64,000 bases of DNA, from the NCBI RefSeq assembly GCF_006715095.1, contig NZ_VFMO01000001.1:930001-994000 (forward strand), given 5' to 3'. Position 1 is the first letter of the stretch. Every line of letters starts with the position of its first letter. Position numbers and translations under genes: made by a program. This DNA is from Yimella lutea. Lineage in GTDB: Bacteria > Actinomycetota > Actinomycetes > Actinomycetales > Dermatophilaceae. The notes below the pieces were generated by a model. It saw only the letters and a program-made list of their open reading frames with translations. It was not told the origin of the DNA and did not search any database. This document shows, one piece after another, positions 29,570 to 37,320 of the stretch.

Positions 29570-29595
29570 TTAGCTAAACTATTGAACTGAGCTAA
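29570..29595. promoter_or_regulatory. Putative MarR operator TTAGCT-N14-AGCTAA
   Basis: A perfect 6-base inverted repeat, AT-rich against the surroundings, ending 30 bases before the marR start. The position fits autoregulation of the marR-MFS operon. Confidence 0.5.
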
Positions 29596-29624
29596 CTACC
29601 TTGCCTGGAGGCGAAACCCACCGA

Positions 29625-30047
29625 ATGACCCCGGACGAACGTCGGGCGATGTCCGACGAACTGCGCATGACCTGCATGAAGATCAGTCGACGCACCCGCT
29701 TCGAGAACGTCGAAAGCGTTGCGCCGCACCAGTTCTCGGTGCTCTGCAAACTGATGGACGCCCCGCTGCCGATCGGCGGTCTGGCTGAAGCCGAATGCGT
29801 GAGCCGACCCTCGATGACCCGCACGGTCGACGGTCTTGTCGAGGGCGGATACGTGGTCCGTGTCGCCGATGGCGGCGACAAGCGCCGTACGTGGGTGTAC
29901 ATCACCGATGCCGGGCGTGAGTCGGTGCTGCAGACCAAGCGGTCGCGCGACGTCTGGATGAACGAACGCATCGCCCAGCTCAGCGACGACGAGTGCGAAC
30001 TGCTGGCGCAGGCCACTGCGATCCTCGCGCGGGTGGTCGCTCGATGA
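29625..30047 (+). CDS. MarR-family transcriptional regulator
   Basis: A 140-residue winged-helix regulator. The recognition helix region is LAEAECVSRPSMTRTVDGLVEGGYVVRV and the wing follows as DGGDKRRTWVYIT. It probably represses itself and the downstream MFS exporter and releases DNA on binding a small aromatic ligand. The ATG at 29625 is chosen because GGAGG lies upstream (13 bases, rather long). The stop overlaps the MFS start. Confidence 0.88.
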   Translation: MTPDERRAMSDELRMTCMKISRRTRFENVESVAPHQFSVLCKLMDAPLPIGGLAEAECVSRPSMTRTVDGLVEGGYVVRVADGGDKRRTWVYITDAGRESVLQTKRSRDVWMNERIAQLSDDECELLAQATAILARVVAR

Positions 30048-31333
30048 GCCCCACCTTCGCATCGCTCTCGATCTACAACTACCGCGTCTACGCCCTGGGT
30101 GCGATCGTCTCCAATGTCGGCACCTGGATGGGACGCGTCGCACAGGACTGGCTCGTCCTCACCGAACTCACCGATCACGACTCCACCGCGCTCGGCATCG
30201 TCACCGGCCTGCAGTTCGCACCCGTCGTGTTGCTCGCGCCGCTGGCCGGTTCGTTCGCCGACCGGTTCGACAAGCGCAAGCTGTTGGCGCTGTCGCAGAC
30301 CTCCCTGGCGATCACTGCCGCGCTGCTCGCGGTGCTTGTGCTCACCGATGTCGCCCAGTTGTGGCACGTCTACGTGTTGGCCGGCCTGCAGGGAGTCGCG
30401 ACCGCGCTGGACAACCCCACGCGTCAGGCGTTCGTCTCCGAGATGGTCCCGCCGGACAAACTCTCCAATGCCGTCGGACTCAACAGTGCCTCGTTCAACG
30501 GGGCCCGTCTCGTCGGTCCCGCGATCGCCGGTCTGCTGATCGCCGCGGTCGGCACCGGATTCACTCTGGTGATCAATGCCTTCAGCTTCATTGCCGTCCT
30601 CGGGGCGCTCGCGATGATGCACGGCGCCGAACTCACCCGGCCACCGCGCGGCAAGGGGCGCGGGGGAGTGCGCGAGGGCCTCGCCTACGTCAGGCAACGC
30701 AGCGACATCAAGCTGCTGCTGTTCGTGGTCTTCATGCTCGGCACCTTCGGCATGAACTTCCAGATCACCATCGCGCTGATGTCGACGTCGATCTTCGGTC
30801 GCGGCGCGAGCGAGTACGGACTGCTCAGTTCGGTCATGGCGATCGGGTCGTTGGCCGCGGCGCTCATGTCGGCGAGGCGTCCGAAGCCGCGGTTGCGGGT
30901 GCTGTTCACCGCGTTGATCGGTTTCACCGTCTTCTCCGCGGCGGCCGGTCTGGCACCCACGTTCTGGTTCTTCGGGCTGATGCTCATCCCGACCGGCCTG
31001 TGCGCGCTGACAGTCGTCACCACCGCCAATGCCGCTGTGCAGCTGTCCGTCTCACCGCAGATGCGCGGACGTGTGATGGCGCTCTACATGGCGATCTTCC
31101 TCGGCGGTACACCGCTGGGCGCACCGATGATCGGCTGGATCGGGGACGCCTGGGGACCGCGTTGGACCATCCTGGTCGGCAGCCTGGCGGTCGGCCTTGC
31201 CGCCGTTGCTGCCATCCTCTACGTCATGCGCACCGACCGGCTCACCGTCACTCTCGAGCGCCACCCCTGGCACCTGAACGTGGTCTCGGCCCGTCAGGCC
31301 GCCGCCGGGATCCACCCCGAGCAGGTGCGATGA
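30044..31333 (+). CDS. MFS transporter (exporter type)
   Basis: A 429-residue, 12-helix MFS protein of the enterobactin-exporter-like (MFS_3) type. It shows DWLVLTELT and GSFADRFDKRKLL (motif A between helices 2 and 3), and ALDNPTRQAFVSEMVP, a hallmark of this branch. It likely exports a drug or siderophore-like compound. It is coupled to marR by ATGA overlap, and also to a 28-codon ORF after it, so the operon has three genes. Confidence 0.9.
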   Translation: MSPTFASLSIYNYRVYALGAIVSNVGTWMGRVAQDWLVLTELTDHDSTALGIVTGLQFAPVVLLAPLAGSFADRFDKRKLLALSQTSLAITAALLAVLVLTDVAQLWHVYVLAGLQGVATALDNPTRQAFVSEMVPPDKLSNAVGLNSASFNGARLVGPAIAGLLIAAVGTGFTLVINAFSFIAVLGALAMMHGAELTRPPRGKGRGGVREGLAYVRQRSDIKLLLFVVFMLGTFGMNFQITIALMSTSIFGRGASEYGLLSSVMAIGSLAAALMSARRPKPRLRVLFTALIGFTVFSAAAGLAPTFWFFGLMLIPTGLCALTVVTTANAAVQLSVSPQMRGRVMALYMAIFLGGTPLGAPMIGWIGDAWGPRWTILVGSLAVGLAAVAAILYVMRTDRLTVTLERHPWHLNVVSARQAAAGIHPEQVR

Positions 31334-31416
31334 CCCCGCACAGTCGCCGCCTGCTGGTGGTCGGCGTCCTGCTCGGGATGCTGATCGTCGCAGGCATCGC
31401 CGCGCTCACCGGCTGA
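31330..31416 (+). CDS. 28-residue single-pass membrane microprotein
   Basis: A short ORF whose ATG overlaps the MFS stop (ATGA), as in the upstream junction. The sequence is a basic start, MTPHSRR, and one hydrophobic segment of about 20 residues ending in LTG. It could be a small partner of the transporter. The evidence is the overlap and the composition only. Confidence 0.5.
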   Translation: MTPHSRRLLVVGVLLGMLIVAGIAALTG

Positions 31417-31418
31417 CG

Positions 31419-34064
31419 TCAGTCCTGCGTCACCTGCTGAGCCCGCAGCGCGCGCTCGGCGTGGTCGATCTGCTCCAGGACGATGCGGCGCAGCGCCGCG
31501 GGTGAACCCGGGTTGTCGTCGTACCAACTCCTGATCGCTCCCAGTGCGGCGCGACCCTCGTCGTCCGCGTCCACGTCCGGGAACAGGCCGATCACCAAGC
31601 GCTGCGCCATCGACTGCACACGGTCTCCCCACACGGAGTCGAGCAACTCGACGTACGGCTGCGCGTACTTCGTCCCCGGATCACTGATTCCCCAACCGGT
31701 GAGCAGCGCTCGCTGCGCGTCGTTCGTGAGTTCGTCCTCGACCAGGCGTCGCCAGGTCTCGTCCTGGGCCTGCGGCGCAGCGGCCAGGGCGGTCAGCGAA
31801 CTGGTGCGACCGATGAGCGTGTTGTCCTGCTCGAGCAAGTGCTGCACCTCGGCCTCGTCCCAGGCGCCCTGCCGGACGAGCGACGCGGCGAGTTTCCAGC
31901 GCAGTTCGTCGGTCAGCGTCAGACCGTCCGGCACCTTCCCGTCGGCGAGCGCGGCCGCATCGCCGGCTAGCGTGTCGGTCTGCGACGCGAATTCCGCGAG
32001 CAGATCGGCCCAGGTGCGCTGCAGATCCGACTCGGGTTCGGCGCCGGCGAGAGCCACGCGTGCCACACCGCCCAACGCGTCCCACGCTGCTGTCCGGGTG
32101 CCGGCCGGCAGGAAATGGCCGACCGCGGTCTGCACCTGACCGGCGACGATGCGCAGGATCATCGCGTTGGACTCGGCGGGGGCCTGCGTGCAGAAGGTGT
32201 CGACGAAGCGGGACGCGGGGATGCGGGCGTCACGAGTGAGGTTCCACAATGCGGTCCAGACGGCGCCGCGGTCGAGATCGTCGGTGATGGACGACAGGTG
32301 CGTGCTCGCAACGTGCTGCGACTGCTCGTCGAGGCGGCCGATGCCGTAGGTCAGGTCGCCGGCGTTGACCAGTACCAGGTCGGCTCGGTTGCCGACGGCT
32401 TCGGGCACCTCCACCGATTCGCCCGTCAACGTGACCGGGGCGAGGAAGGTGCGCTCCAGCCCGGCCTCGCCCAGCGCGTATCCGGCGACCTGCAGTTGGT
32501 GCGGTCGGACGACCTCATCGCCGGTGATCCGGTCGGTGCACCGTTGCCGGACGACGAGTTCGGTCACGGCGCCGCCGTGACCGCGCGACGTGTCGGCGGT
32601 GAGTTCGGACGGGGACGTGGTGCGCAGCCAGGCGTCCGCCCAGCGCCACAGGTCGTGCTCGGTGTGCGGTTGCAGGGCGGTCAGCAGATCGTTGAAGGTC
32701 GCCGAACCGAATGCGTGCGCGGCGAAGTAGTCACGTGCGCCGGCGAAGAAGGACTCCGGTCCGATGATCGCCTGCAGTTGGCGCAGGACGGCTGCGCCCT
32801 TGGAGTAGGTGATGCCGTCGAAGTTCTGGGCCGCGGCCTCGAGATCCTCGATCCGGGCGATGACCGGGTGGGTGCTGGGCAACTGGTCGTAGGTGTACGC
32901 CCAGAGCTTGCGTCCGCTGGCGAACTGTAACCACGCCTGGTCGAACCGGGTCGCCTCCTGAGTGACCTGGTAGCCCATCAGGTCGGCGAACGATTCCTTC
33001 AGCCACAGGTCGTCCCACCACTTCGGGGTGACCAGGTCGCCGAACCACATGTGCGCCATCTCGTGCAGGATCACTGCGGCACGGGAGGTGCGCTGCATGG
33101 TGGTGGCGCCGCCACGGAAGAGATAGTCCTCGGTGAAGGTCACCAGGCCGGGGTTCTCCATCGCGCCGATGTTGTACTCCGGCACGAACACTTGGTCGTA
33201 CTTACACCCCACGAAGTTCTCCGCTCGTCCCTCGCTGCGATCCTTCGCGGGGGCCGCGTAAGAAGAACCGCCCCAGGGGTAAGGGAATCCGTACGCGCGG
33301 TCGTAGAAGTCGAGCCCCGCCTTGGTGGTGTAGAAGATCTCGTCGGACTCCAGGTGCTCCAGCATTCCCCGCCGGCACATCGCGGTGAGTTCGATCGTCT
33401 GCGAACTGCCGTCGGCGCGCTCGACGCTCCAGGTGTCCTGGACCACGGCGTACGGCCCCGCGATGAGGGCCACGATGTAGCTCGACAGCGGCGGAGTCGG
33501 CGCGAACGTGTGGGTCGTGCACTCGCCCGCGGGCTCGGACGACACCTCCGGCTGGTTCGAACGCACCAGCCACTGCGACGGCGCGGTCACCACGAAGGTG
33601 AACTCGCCCTTGAGGTCGGGCTGCTCGAAGCAGGCGAACATGCGGCGCGCATCGGTCGGCTCGCAGTGGGTGTAGAGGTAGGTGTTGCAGTCCTCGGGAT
33701 CGGTGAACCGGTGCAGCCCCTCACCGGTGCGACTGTACTTGCAGAGGGCGTCGACGACGACTGTGTTTTCGCCGATCTCCAAGTCGTGCAGGAGGATTCG
33801 CGCGCCGTCGTAGTCCTCCAGGTACACCTGACGACCGTTGACCGTGACCGAATCGATGACGTCGGTGACCAGGTCGATCCAGGTTGAGGTGCCGGTGGAG
33901 TCGAACACCACGGTCGAACGCGAGCGGTAGGTCTGCGCGTCCGTCGCAGCCTCGGAGAGGTCGAGTTCGACGCGGTAGGTGCGCACCTTCAGCTGGTCGC
34001 CCCGTGCGTCACATTCTTGGCGGGTGAGATTCAGATCACTGGTCACGGAACCCGAGTCAAACAT
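31419..34064 (-). CDS. pepN: Aminopeptidase N (M1 metallopeptidase) with in-frame repeat insertion
   Basis: An 881-residue M1 aminopeptidase. Zinc ligands H334, E335 and H338 (HEMAHMWFGD) with the distal E of KESFAD, and the exopeptidase motif GAMENPG (300-306), are intact. The C-terminal ERAP1-like half is complete. Between YPW and KYDQVFVPEYN the family normally has almost nothing; here about 22 residues (266-287, including KDRSEGRAENF) are inserted. They are encoded by a palindromic repeat also found over the nuoL start. The insertion is in frame and near, not in, the active site. The start could be ATG 34064 or GTG 34046. Confidence 0.93.
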   Translation of the reverse strand: MFDSGSVTSDLNLTRQECDARGDQLKVRTYRVELDLSEAATDAQTYRSRSTVVFDSTGTSTWIDLVTDVIDSVTVNGRQVYLEDYDGARILLHDLEIGENTVVVDALCKYSRTGEGLHRFTDPEDCNTYLYTHCEPTDARRMFACFEQPDLKGEFTFVVTAPSQWLVRSNQPEVSSEPAGECTTHTFAPTPPLSSYIVALIAGPYAVVQDTWSVERADGSSQTIELTAMCRRGMLEHLESDEIFYTTKAGLDFYDRAYGFPYPWGGSSYAAPAKDRSEGRAENFVGCKYDQVFVPEYNIGAMENPGLVTFTEDYLFRGGATTMQRTSRAAVILHEMAHMWFGDLVTPKWWDDLWLKESFADLMGYQVTQEATRFDQAWLQFASGRKLWAYTYDQLPSTHPVIARIEDLEAAAQNFDGITYSKGAAVLRQLQAIIGPESFFAGARDYFAAHAFGSATFNDLLTALQPHTEHDLWRWADAWLRTTSPSELTADTSRGHGGAVTELVVRQRCTDRITGDEVVRPHQLQVAGYALGEAGLERTFLAPVTLTGESVEVPEAVGNRADLVLVNAGDLTYGIGRLDEQSQHVASTHLSSITDDLDRGAVWTALWNLTRDARIPASRFVDTFCTQAPAESNAMILRIVAGQVQTAVGHFLPAGTRTAAWDALGGVARVALAGAEPESDLQRTWADLLAEFASQTDTLAGDAAALADGKVPDGLTLTDELRWKLAASLVRQGAWDEAEVQHLLEQDNTLIGRTSSLTALAAAPQAQDETWRRLVEDELTNDAQRALLTGWGISDPGTKYAQPYVELLDSVWGDRVQSMAQRLVIGLFPDVDADDEGRAALGAIRSWYDDNPGSPAALRRIVLEQIDHAERALRAQQVTQD
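33204..33252 (+). repeat. 46-base palindromic repeat, copy inside pepN
   Basis: 33204-33249 matches 15431-15476 at 42 of 46 positions. The ends pair as a 10-base stem, CCCCACGAAG (33207-33216) with CTTCGCGGGG (33243-33252), allowing one G-T pair. It lies inside the extra residues of PepN and is read through on the minus strand. Confidence 0.85.
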
Positions 34065-34103
34065 GTTGCGGCGCCGGCTACGCCATCAGGCCGAGTGAAC
34101 GAC

Positions 34104-35213
34104 TCAGCCCAGCACGAAGTCGATGCACCTGGTCAGCGCGGAGACGTCGTCGGGTTCGACGGCGGGGTACATGCCGATGCGCAACTGGTTGCGGCCGAGC
34201 TTTCGGTACGGCTCGGTGTCGACGATCCCGTTGCCGCGCAACGTCTTCGCGAGTGCCGCCGCGTCGACGGACTCGTCGAAGTCGATCGTGCCGACGACCT
34301 GGGAACGGTGCTTCGGATCGGTGATGAACGGCGACGCGTACGAGGACGCGTCCGCCCAGGAGTACAAACGCGAACTGCTGTCGAAAGTACGGCTCGCACA
34401 TCCCGCGAGCCCACCGTGCTCGAGCATCCAGGCCAACTGCTCGTCGAGCATGATCAACGTCGCCAGGGCCGGAGTGTTGAGCGTCTGGTGTTTGCGCGAG
34501 TTCTCGATCGCGAGTTGCAGGTTGAGGGAGTCGGGGATCCACCGGTCGCCCCGCGCGGTGATCTCGGCGGCGCGTTCGAGAGCAGCCGGCGACATCAGCG
34601 CGAGCCAGAGTCCACCGTCCGAGGCGAAGGACTTCTGCGGAGCGAAGTAGTAGACATCGCAGGCGGATGCGTCGAGTTCGAGGCCGCCCGCGGCCGAGGT
34701 GCCGTCGACGACGGTCAGTGCGTCGGCGTCCACCCGCTCGACCTCGATCATCGCGCCGGTCGACGTCTCGTTGTGCGCGGTCGCGTACAGGTCGACGCCG
34801 TCGACCGGGGACAGGTCGGCCACGCCGCCGGGCTCCACCGAACGCACGTCGGGGTCGGCGAGGAACGGAGCCTTCGTGGTGACGGTCGCGAACTTCGAGC
34901 TGAACTCACCGAACACCGCGTGCTGCGACCGCTCGCGTACCAGGCTGCAGGCGGCGACGTCCCAGAAGGTGGTCGAGCCACCCAACCCGAGCACGACCTC
35001 GTACCCGTCGGGGAGGTCGTAGAGCGAGGCGAGACGTTCCTGGACGCGGGCCACGAGCCCCAGCACCGGCGCCTGGCGGTGGCTGGTGCCCATCACCGAG
35101 CGTGCCTGTGCGGCAAGTGAAACGAGCTGCTCTGGGCGTACCTTGCTGGGCCCGCTGCCGAAGCGCCCGTCGGTGGGCAGGAGTTCGCTGGGGATCTTCA
35201 CCACATCGGTCAC
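34104..35213 (-). CDS. serC: Phosphoserine aminotransferase
   Basis: A 369-residue PLP enzyme of the actinobacterial SerC type. It opens with IPSELLPTDGRFGSGPSKVRPEQ, shows MGTSHRQAPV, and has the Schiff-base lysine in FAPQKSFASDGG. It converts 3-phosphohydroxypyruvate and glutamate to phosphoserine in serine synthesis. The GTG at 35213 is chosen; only 33 bases separate it from the divergent pdxH start, so both promoters must overlap. The open frame upstream crosses pdxH and is not coding. Confidence 0.92.
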   Translation of the reverse strand: MTDVVKIPSELLPTDGRFGSGPSKVRPEQLVSLAAQARSVMGTSHRQAPVLGLVARVQERLASLYDLPDGYEVVLGLGGSTTFWDVAACSLVRERSQHAVFGEFSSKFATVTTKAPFLADPDVRSVEPGGVADLSPVDGVDLYATAHNETSTGAMIEVERVDADALTVVDGTSAAGGLELDASACDVYYFAPQKSFASDGGLWLALMSPAALERAAEITARGDRWIPDSLNLQLAIENSRKHQTLNTPALATLIMLDEQLAWMLEHGGLAGCASRTFDSSSRLYSWADASSYASPFITDPKHRSQVVGTIDFDESVDAAALAKTLRGNGIVDTEPYRKLGRNQLRIGMYPAVEPDDVSALTRCIDFVLG

Positions 35214-35220
35214 GCTGCAC

Positions 35221-35240
35221 AGTCTGGCAGCGCGTAGCTT
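35221..35240. promoter_or_regulatory. Back-to-back leaderless-type -10 boxes for serC and pdxH
   Basis: TAGCTT (35235-35240) ends 6 bases before the pdxH ATG. On the other strand CAGACT (35226-35221) ends 7 bases before the serC GTG. The 33-base gap leaves no room for 5' leaders, so both mRNAs probably begin at the start codon. Confidence 0.5.
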
Positions 35241-35246
35241 TGGGCC

Positions 35247-35924
35247 ATGGAACCGATCGCCCGATGGGACTACGCCGGCGAAGGCCTCGACGAACAACAG
35301 ATTCCCGCTGCGCCGTGGGAGTTGGTCCGCGGCTGGGTCGAGCAGGCCCGCGCCCGAAGCCAGCAGGAATCCGACCTTCGCGAGCCCGACCAGATCTCGA
35401 TCGCCACCGTCGACGCTGACGGCGGGCCGAGCGTCCGCACCGTGCTGATGCGCTACCTCGAGCCTGCCGGGCCCGGCTTCTACACCAATCTCGACTCGCG
35501 CAAAGCCGTTGCCCTGCAGGAGAATCCGAAGATCGCCGGCACGGTGACGTGGGCACCTATGTTCCGTGCCATCCGCTTCGAGGGCACCGCACGACTGCTC
35601 GACCGCGACACCGTCCGCACGTACTTCGAGTCCCGTCCATGGGGTAGTCGGATCGGTGCGTGGGCGTCGGCGCAGTCCCAGCCGATCCATGACCGCACGG
35701 TGCTGGAGGATCGCGTCCGCGAACTCGAACTCAAGTTCCCCGACACCGGTCACGCCGACGACGTCCCGCTACCCGACAACTGGGGCGGGTACCTCATCGA
35801 CTGTCACGCTGTGGAGTTCTGGGCCGGACGCTCCTCGCGGCTGCACGACCGATTGGTCTACCTGCGCGAGGGTGACGGCGATCTCGCGGACGACTGCTGG
35901 CGCGTCGAGCGTCGCCAGCCCTGA
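35247..35924 (+). CDS. pdxH: Pyridoxine/pyridoxamine 5'-phosphate oxidase
   Basis: A 225-residue FMN-dependent oxidase that makes PLP from PNP or PMP. It has ATVDADGGPSVRTVLMR, FYTNLDSRKAVALQ (FMN/substrate phosphate), and the C-terminal WGGYLIDCHAVEFWAGRSSRLHDR active-site stretch. It is divergent from serC, a PLP enzyme, so cofactor supply and use share one promoter region. Confidence 0.95.
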   Translation: MEPIARWDYAGEGLDEQQIPAAPWELVRGWVEQARARSQQESDLREPDQISIATVDADGGPSVRTVLMRYLEPAGPGFYTNLDSRKAVALQENPKIAGTVTWAPMFRAIRFEGTARLLDRDTVRTYFESRPWGSRIGAWASAQSQPIHDRTVLEDRVRELELKFPDTGHADDVPLPDNWGGYLIDCHAVEFWAGRSSRLHDRLVYLREGDGDLADDCWRVERRQP

Positions 35925-36552
35925 ACCGGCCCCAAGGCCGACAGGAGAAAAACCCGTTGATCGAGGGCGATCACCGACCTACGCTCGGAGGTACACGAGA
36001 AAGGAGGTGGTCCGACTCATGATTTCTTATCGGACGCGTGAGGTGGTTGCGCGCTAGCGCACCCTTCGGTCCGCCGTAGTGGCAGACCGTGGACGTGCGG
36101 GAGCGAATCCATCGCCGCCGCCGCAGCCCGTGGGAGCGTGCATCGTCCAGCACGCACCGGCCATCAGGCCGGAACCCATGGGCTGTTCCATGCCCGCGTG
36201 ACGATCAGCCGGCAGCCGGGACAGGCTTCGAAGATTCGTGGGCCTTCGCTGGGGCCGGCTTCTCGCGATGCGGCACCAACAACGCGCACATGGCCTGCGG
36301 ATGACCTGTGCCGGACATGGAAGCGGCCGGCACGCCAAGGGGTGCGCACCGGCCGCGATGTCCAACGAGGGACATCCAAGACAGAAGAACCAAGGGGTAG
36401 TTCTTCGTCCGACGACATTTCTACCCCATCTGGGGTCGGTTTCAAATAAAGATGACGAAACCTTTCGCCGAGCGGTCCGGTCGGGCCATGGCGCCCGGTC
36501 AGTTTCGGGACCAACGGCCCCTGCGTCGGTGGTAGGTGGCAGGCTGGGCACC
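35925..36552. other. Non-coding region with leader ORF and hairpins
   Basis: About 600 bases with no convincing gene on either strand apart from a 12-codon ORF at 36019. Several stems are visible: GTCCGA/TCGGAC around the small ATG (36010-36035), CCGGCC-ATCA-GGCCGG (36157-36172), a GCGGCCGG/CCGGCCGC pair at about 36323-36356, and competing pairings of GGGGTAG (36394-36400), CTACCCC (36421-36427) and GGGGT (36432-36436). It could be a structured RNA or a long leader ahead of the DtxR-type gene at 36553. Open frames on the minus strand here show no family features. Confidence 0.5.
36019..36057 (+). CDS. 12-residue putative leader peptide
   Basis: ATG to TAG encoding MISYRTREVVAR, with a strong AAAGGAGG 11 bases upstream and the ATG in the loop of a GTCCGA (36010-36015)/TCGGAC (36030-36035) hairpin. 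A GCGCTAGCGC palindrome covers the stop. The strong ribosome site on so short an ORF suggests a regulatory leader peptide. It could be chance. Confidence 0.45.
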   Translation: MISYRTREVVAR

Positions 36553-37239
36553 GTGAGTGACCTGATCGATACCACCGAGATGTACCTGCGCACGATCTTC
36601 GACCTCGAGGAAGAAGGCATCGTGCCGCTGCGGGCCCGTATCGCCGAGCGTCTCGGGCACTCCGGTCCCACCGTCTCCCAGACGGTCGCCCGCATGGAGC
36701 GGGACGGTCTGCTCACGCTCGCCGGTGACCGGCACCTCGAACTCACGCCGCAGGGGCGGCTGCTCGCGACCCGCGTCATGCGCAAGCACCGCATCGCCGA
36801 GCGACTGTTGGTCGACGTCCTCGGGATGGAACTCGAGTACGTCCACGACGAGGCGTGCCGGTGGGAGCACGTGATGAGCGACCGCGTCGAACTGAAGATT
36901 CTGGAGCTGCTTCAGGAGAAGGAGCTCTCGCCGTTCGGCAACCCGATCCCGGGGCTGGAGGAGCTCGGGCAGACGGCTACCGCGACCAAGTTCCGCGACG
37001 GCGTCGTGCCGCTCACCTCGGCCGTCACCGACACCGAGGCCGACCACGTCGTGCGTCGCATCGGCGAACCGGCACAGGCCGACCACGACACCCTCGCCGT
37101 GTTGACCACCGGGGGAGTCGTTCCGGGCGCTCGCGTCAGTTCACGCCGCGACGGCGACCGCGTCCTGGTGCAGGCGGTCGGCGCGGAGGCGATCTCGCTG
37201 CCGCTCGACGTGGCCAGTCACGTTTTCGTCGACGCCTGA
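36553..37239 (+). CDS. ideR: DtxR/IdeR-family metal-dependent repressor
   Basis: A 228-residue regulator with an N-terminal winged helix, dimerisation/metal domain and C-terminal SH3-like domain. All classic ligands fall at DtxR positions: M10, H79, E83, H98, C102, E105 and H106. It should therefore bind Fe(II), or possibly Mn(II), and repress iron-uptake genes. The GTG at 36553 fits the family start, with M10 at the right number. A 600-base non-coding region precedes it. IdeR versus another DtxR paralog is not settled; the gene symbol is by similarity. Confidence 0.85.
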   Translation: MSDLIDTTEMYLRTIFDLEEEGIVPLRARIAERLGHSGPTVSQTVARMERDGLLTLAGDRHLELTPQGRLLATRVMRKHRIAERLLVDVLGMELEYVHDEACRWEHVMSDRVELKILELLQEKELSPFGNPIPGLEELGQTATATKFRDGVVPLTSAVTDTEADHVVRRIGEPAQADHDTLAVLTTGGVVPGARVSSRRDGDRVLVQAVGAEAISLPLDVASHVFVDA

Positions 37240-37320
37240 CGAACGGCCGCGACCCGTGGCTCGGATCACGAAGGGGAGGCTGACCTGCGCCCAGGTTCCT
37301 AGGCCTGCACAATGGTCCGA

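Larger units (their letters stand above)
29281..29624. other. Intergenic region between htrA-like gene and marR
   Basis: Holds the divergent promoters of the protease and marR genes, an 11-base tandem repeat (29485-29550) and a MarR-type inverted repeat (29570-29595). On the protease side a CCGAACGAGCA repeat occurs twice just before its ribosome site. I see no gene in it. Confidence 0.6.

Noticed and set aside
36164-36514. Minus-strand frames in the non-coding region before the DtxR gene
   Set aside because: No ribosome site, no domain, Pro/Arg/Gly-rich; it looks like chance in GC-rich DNA.
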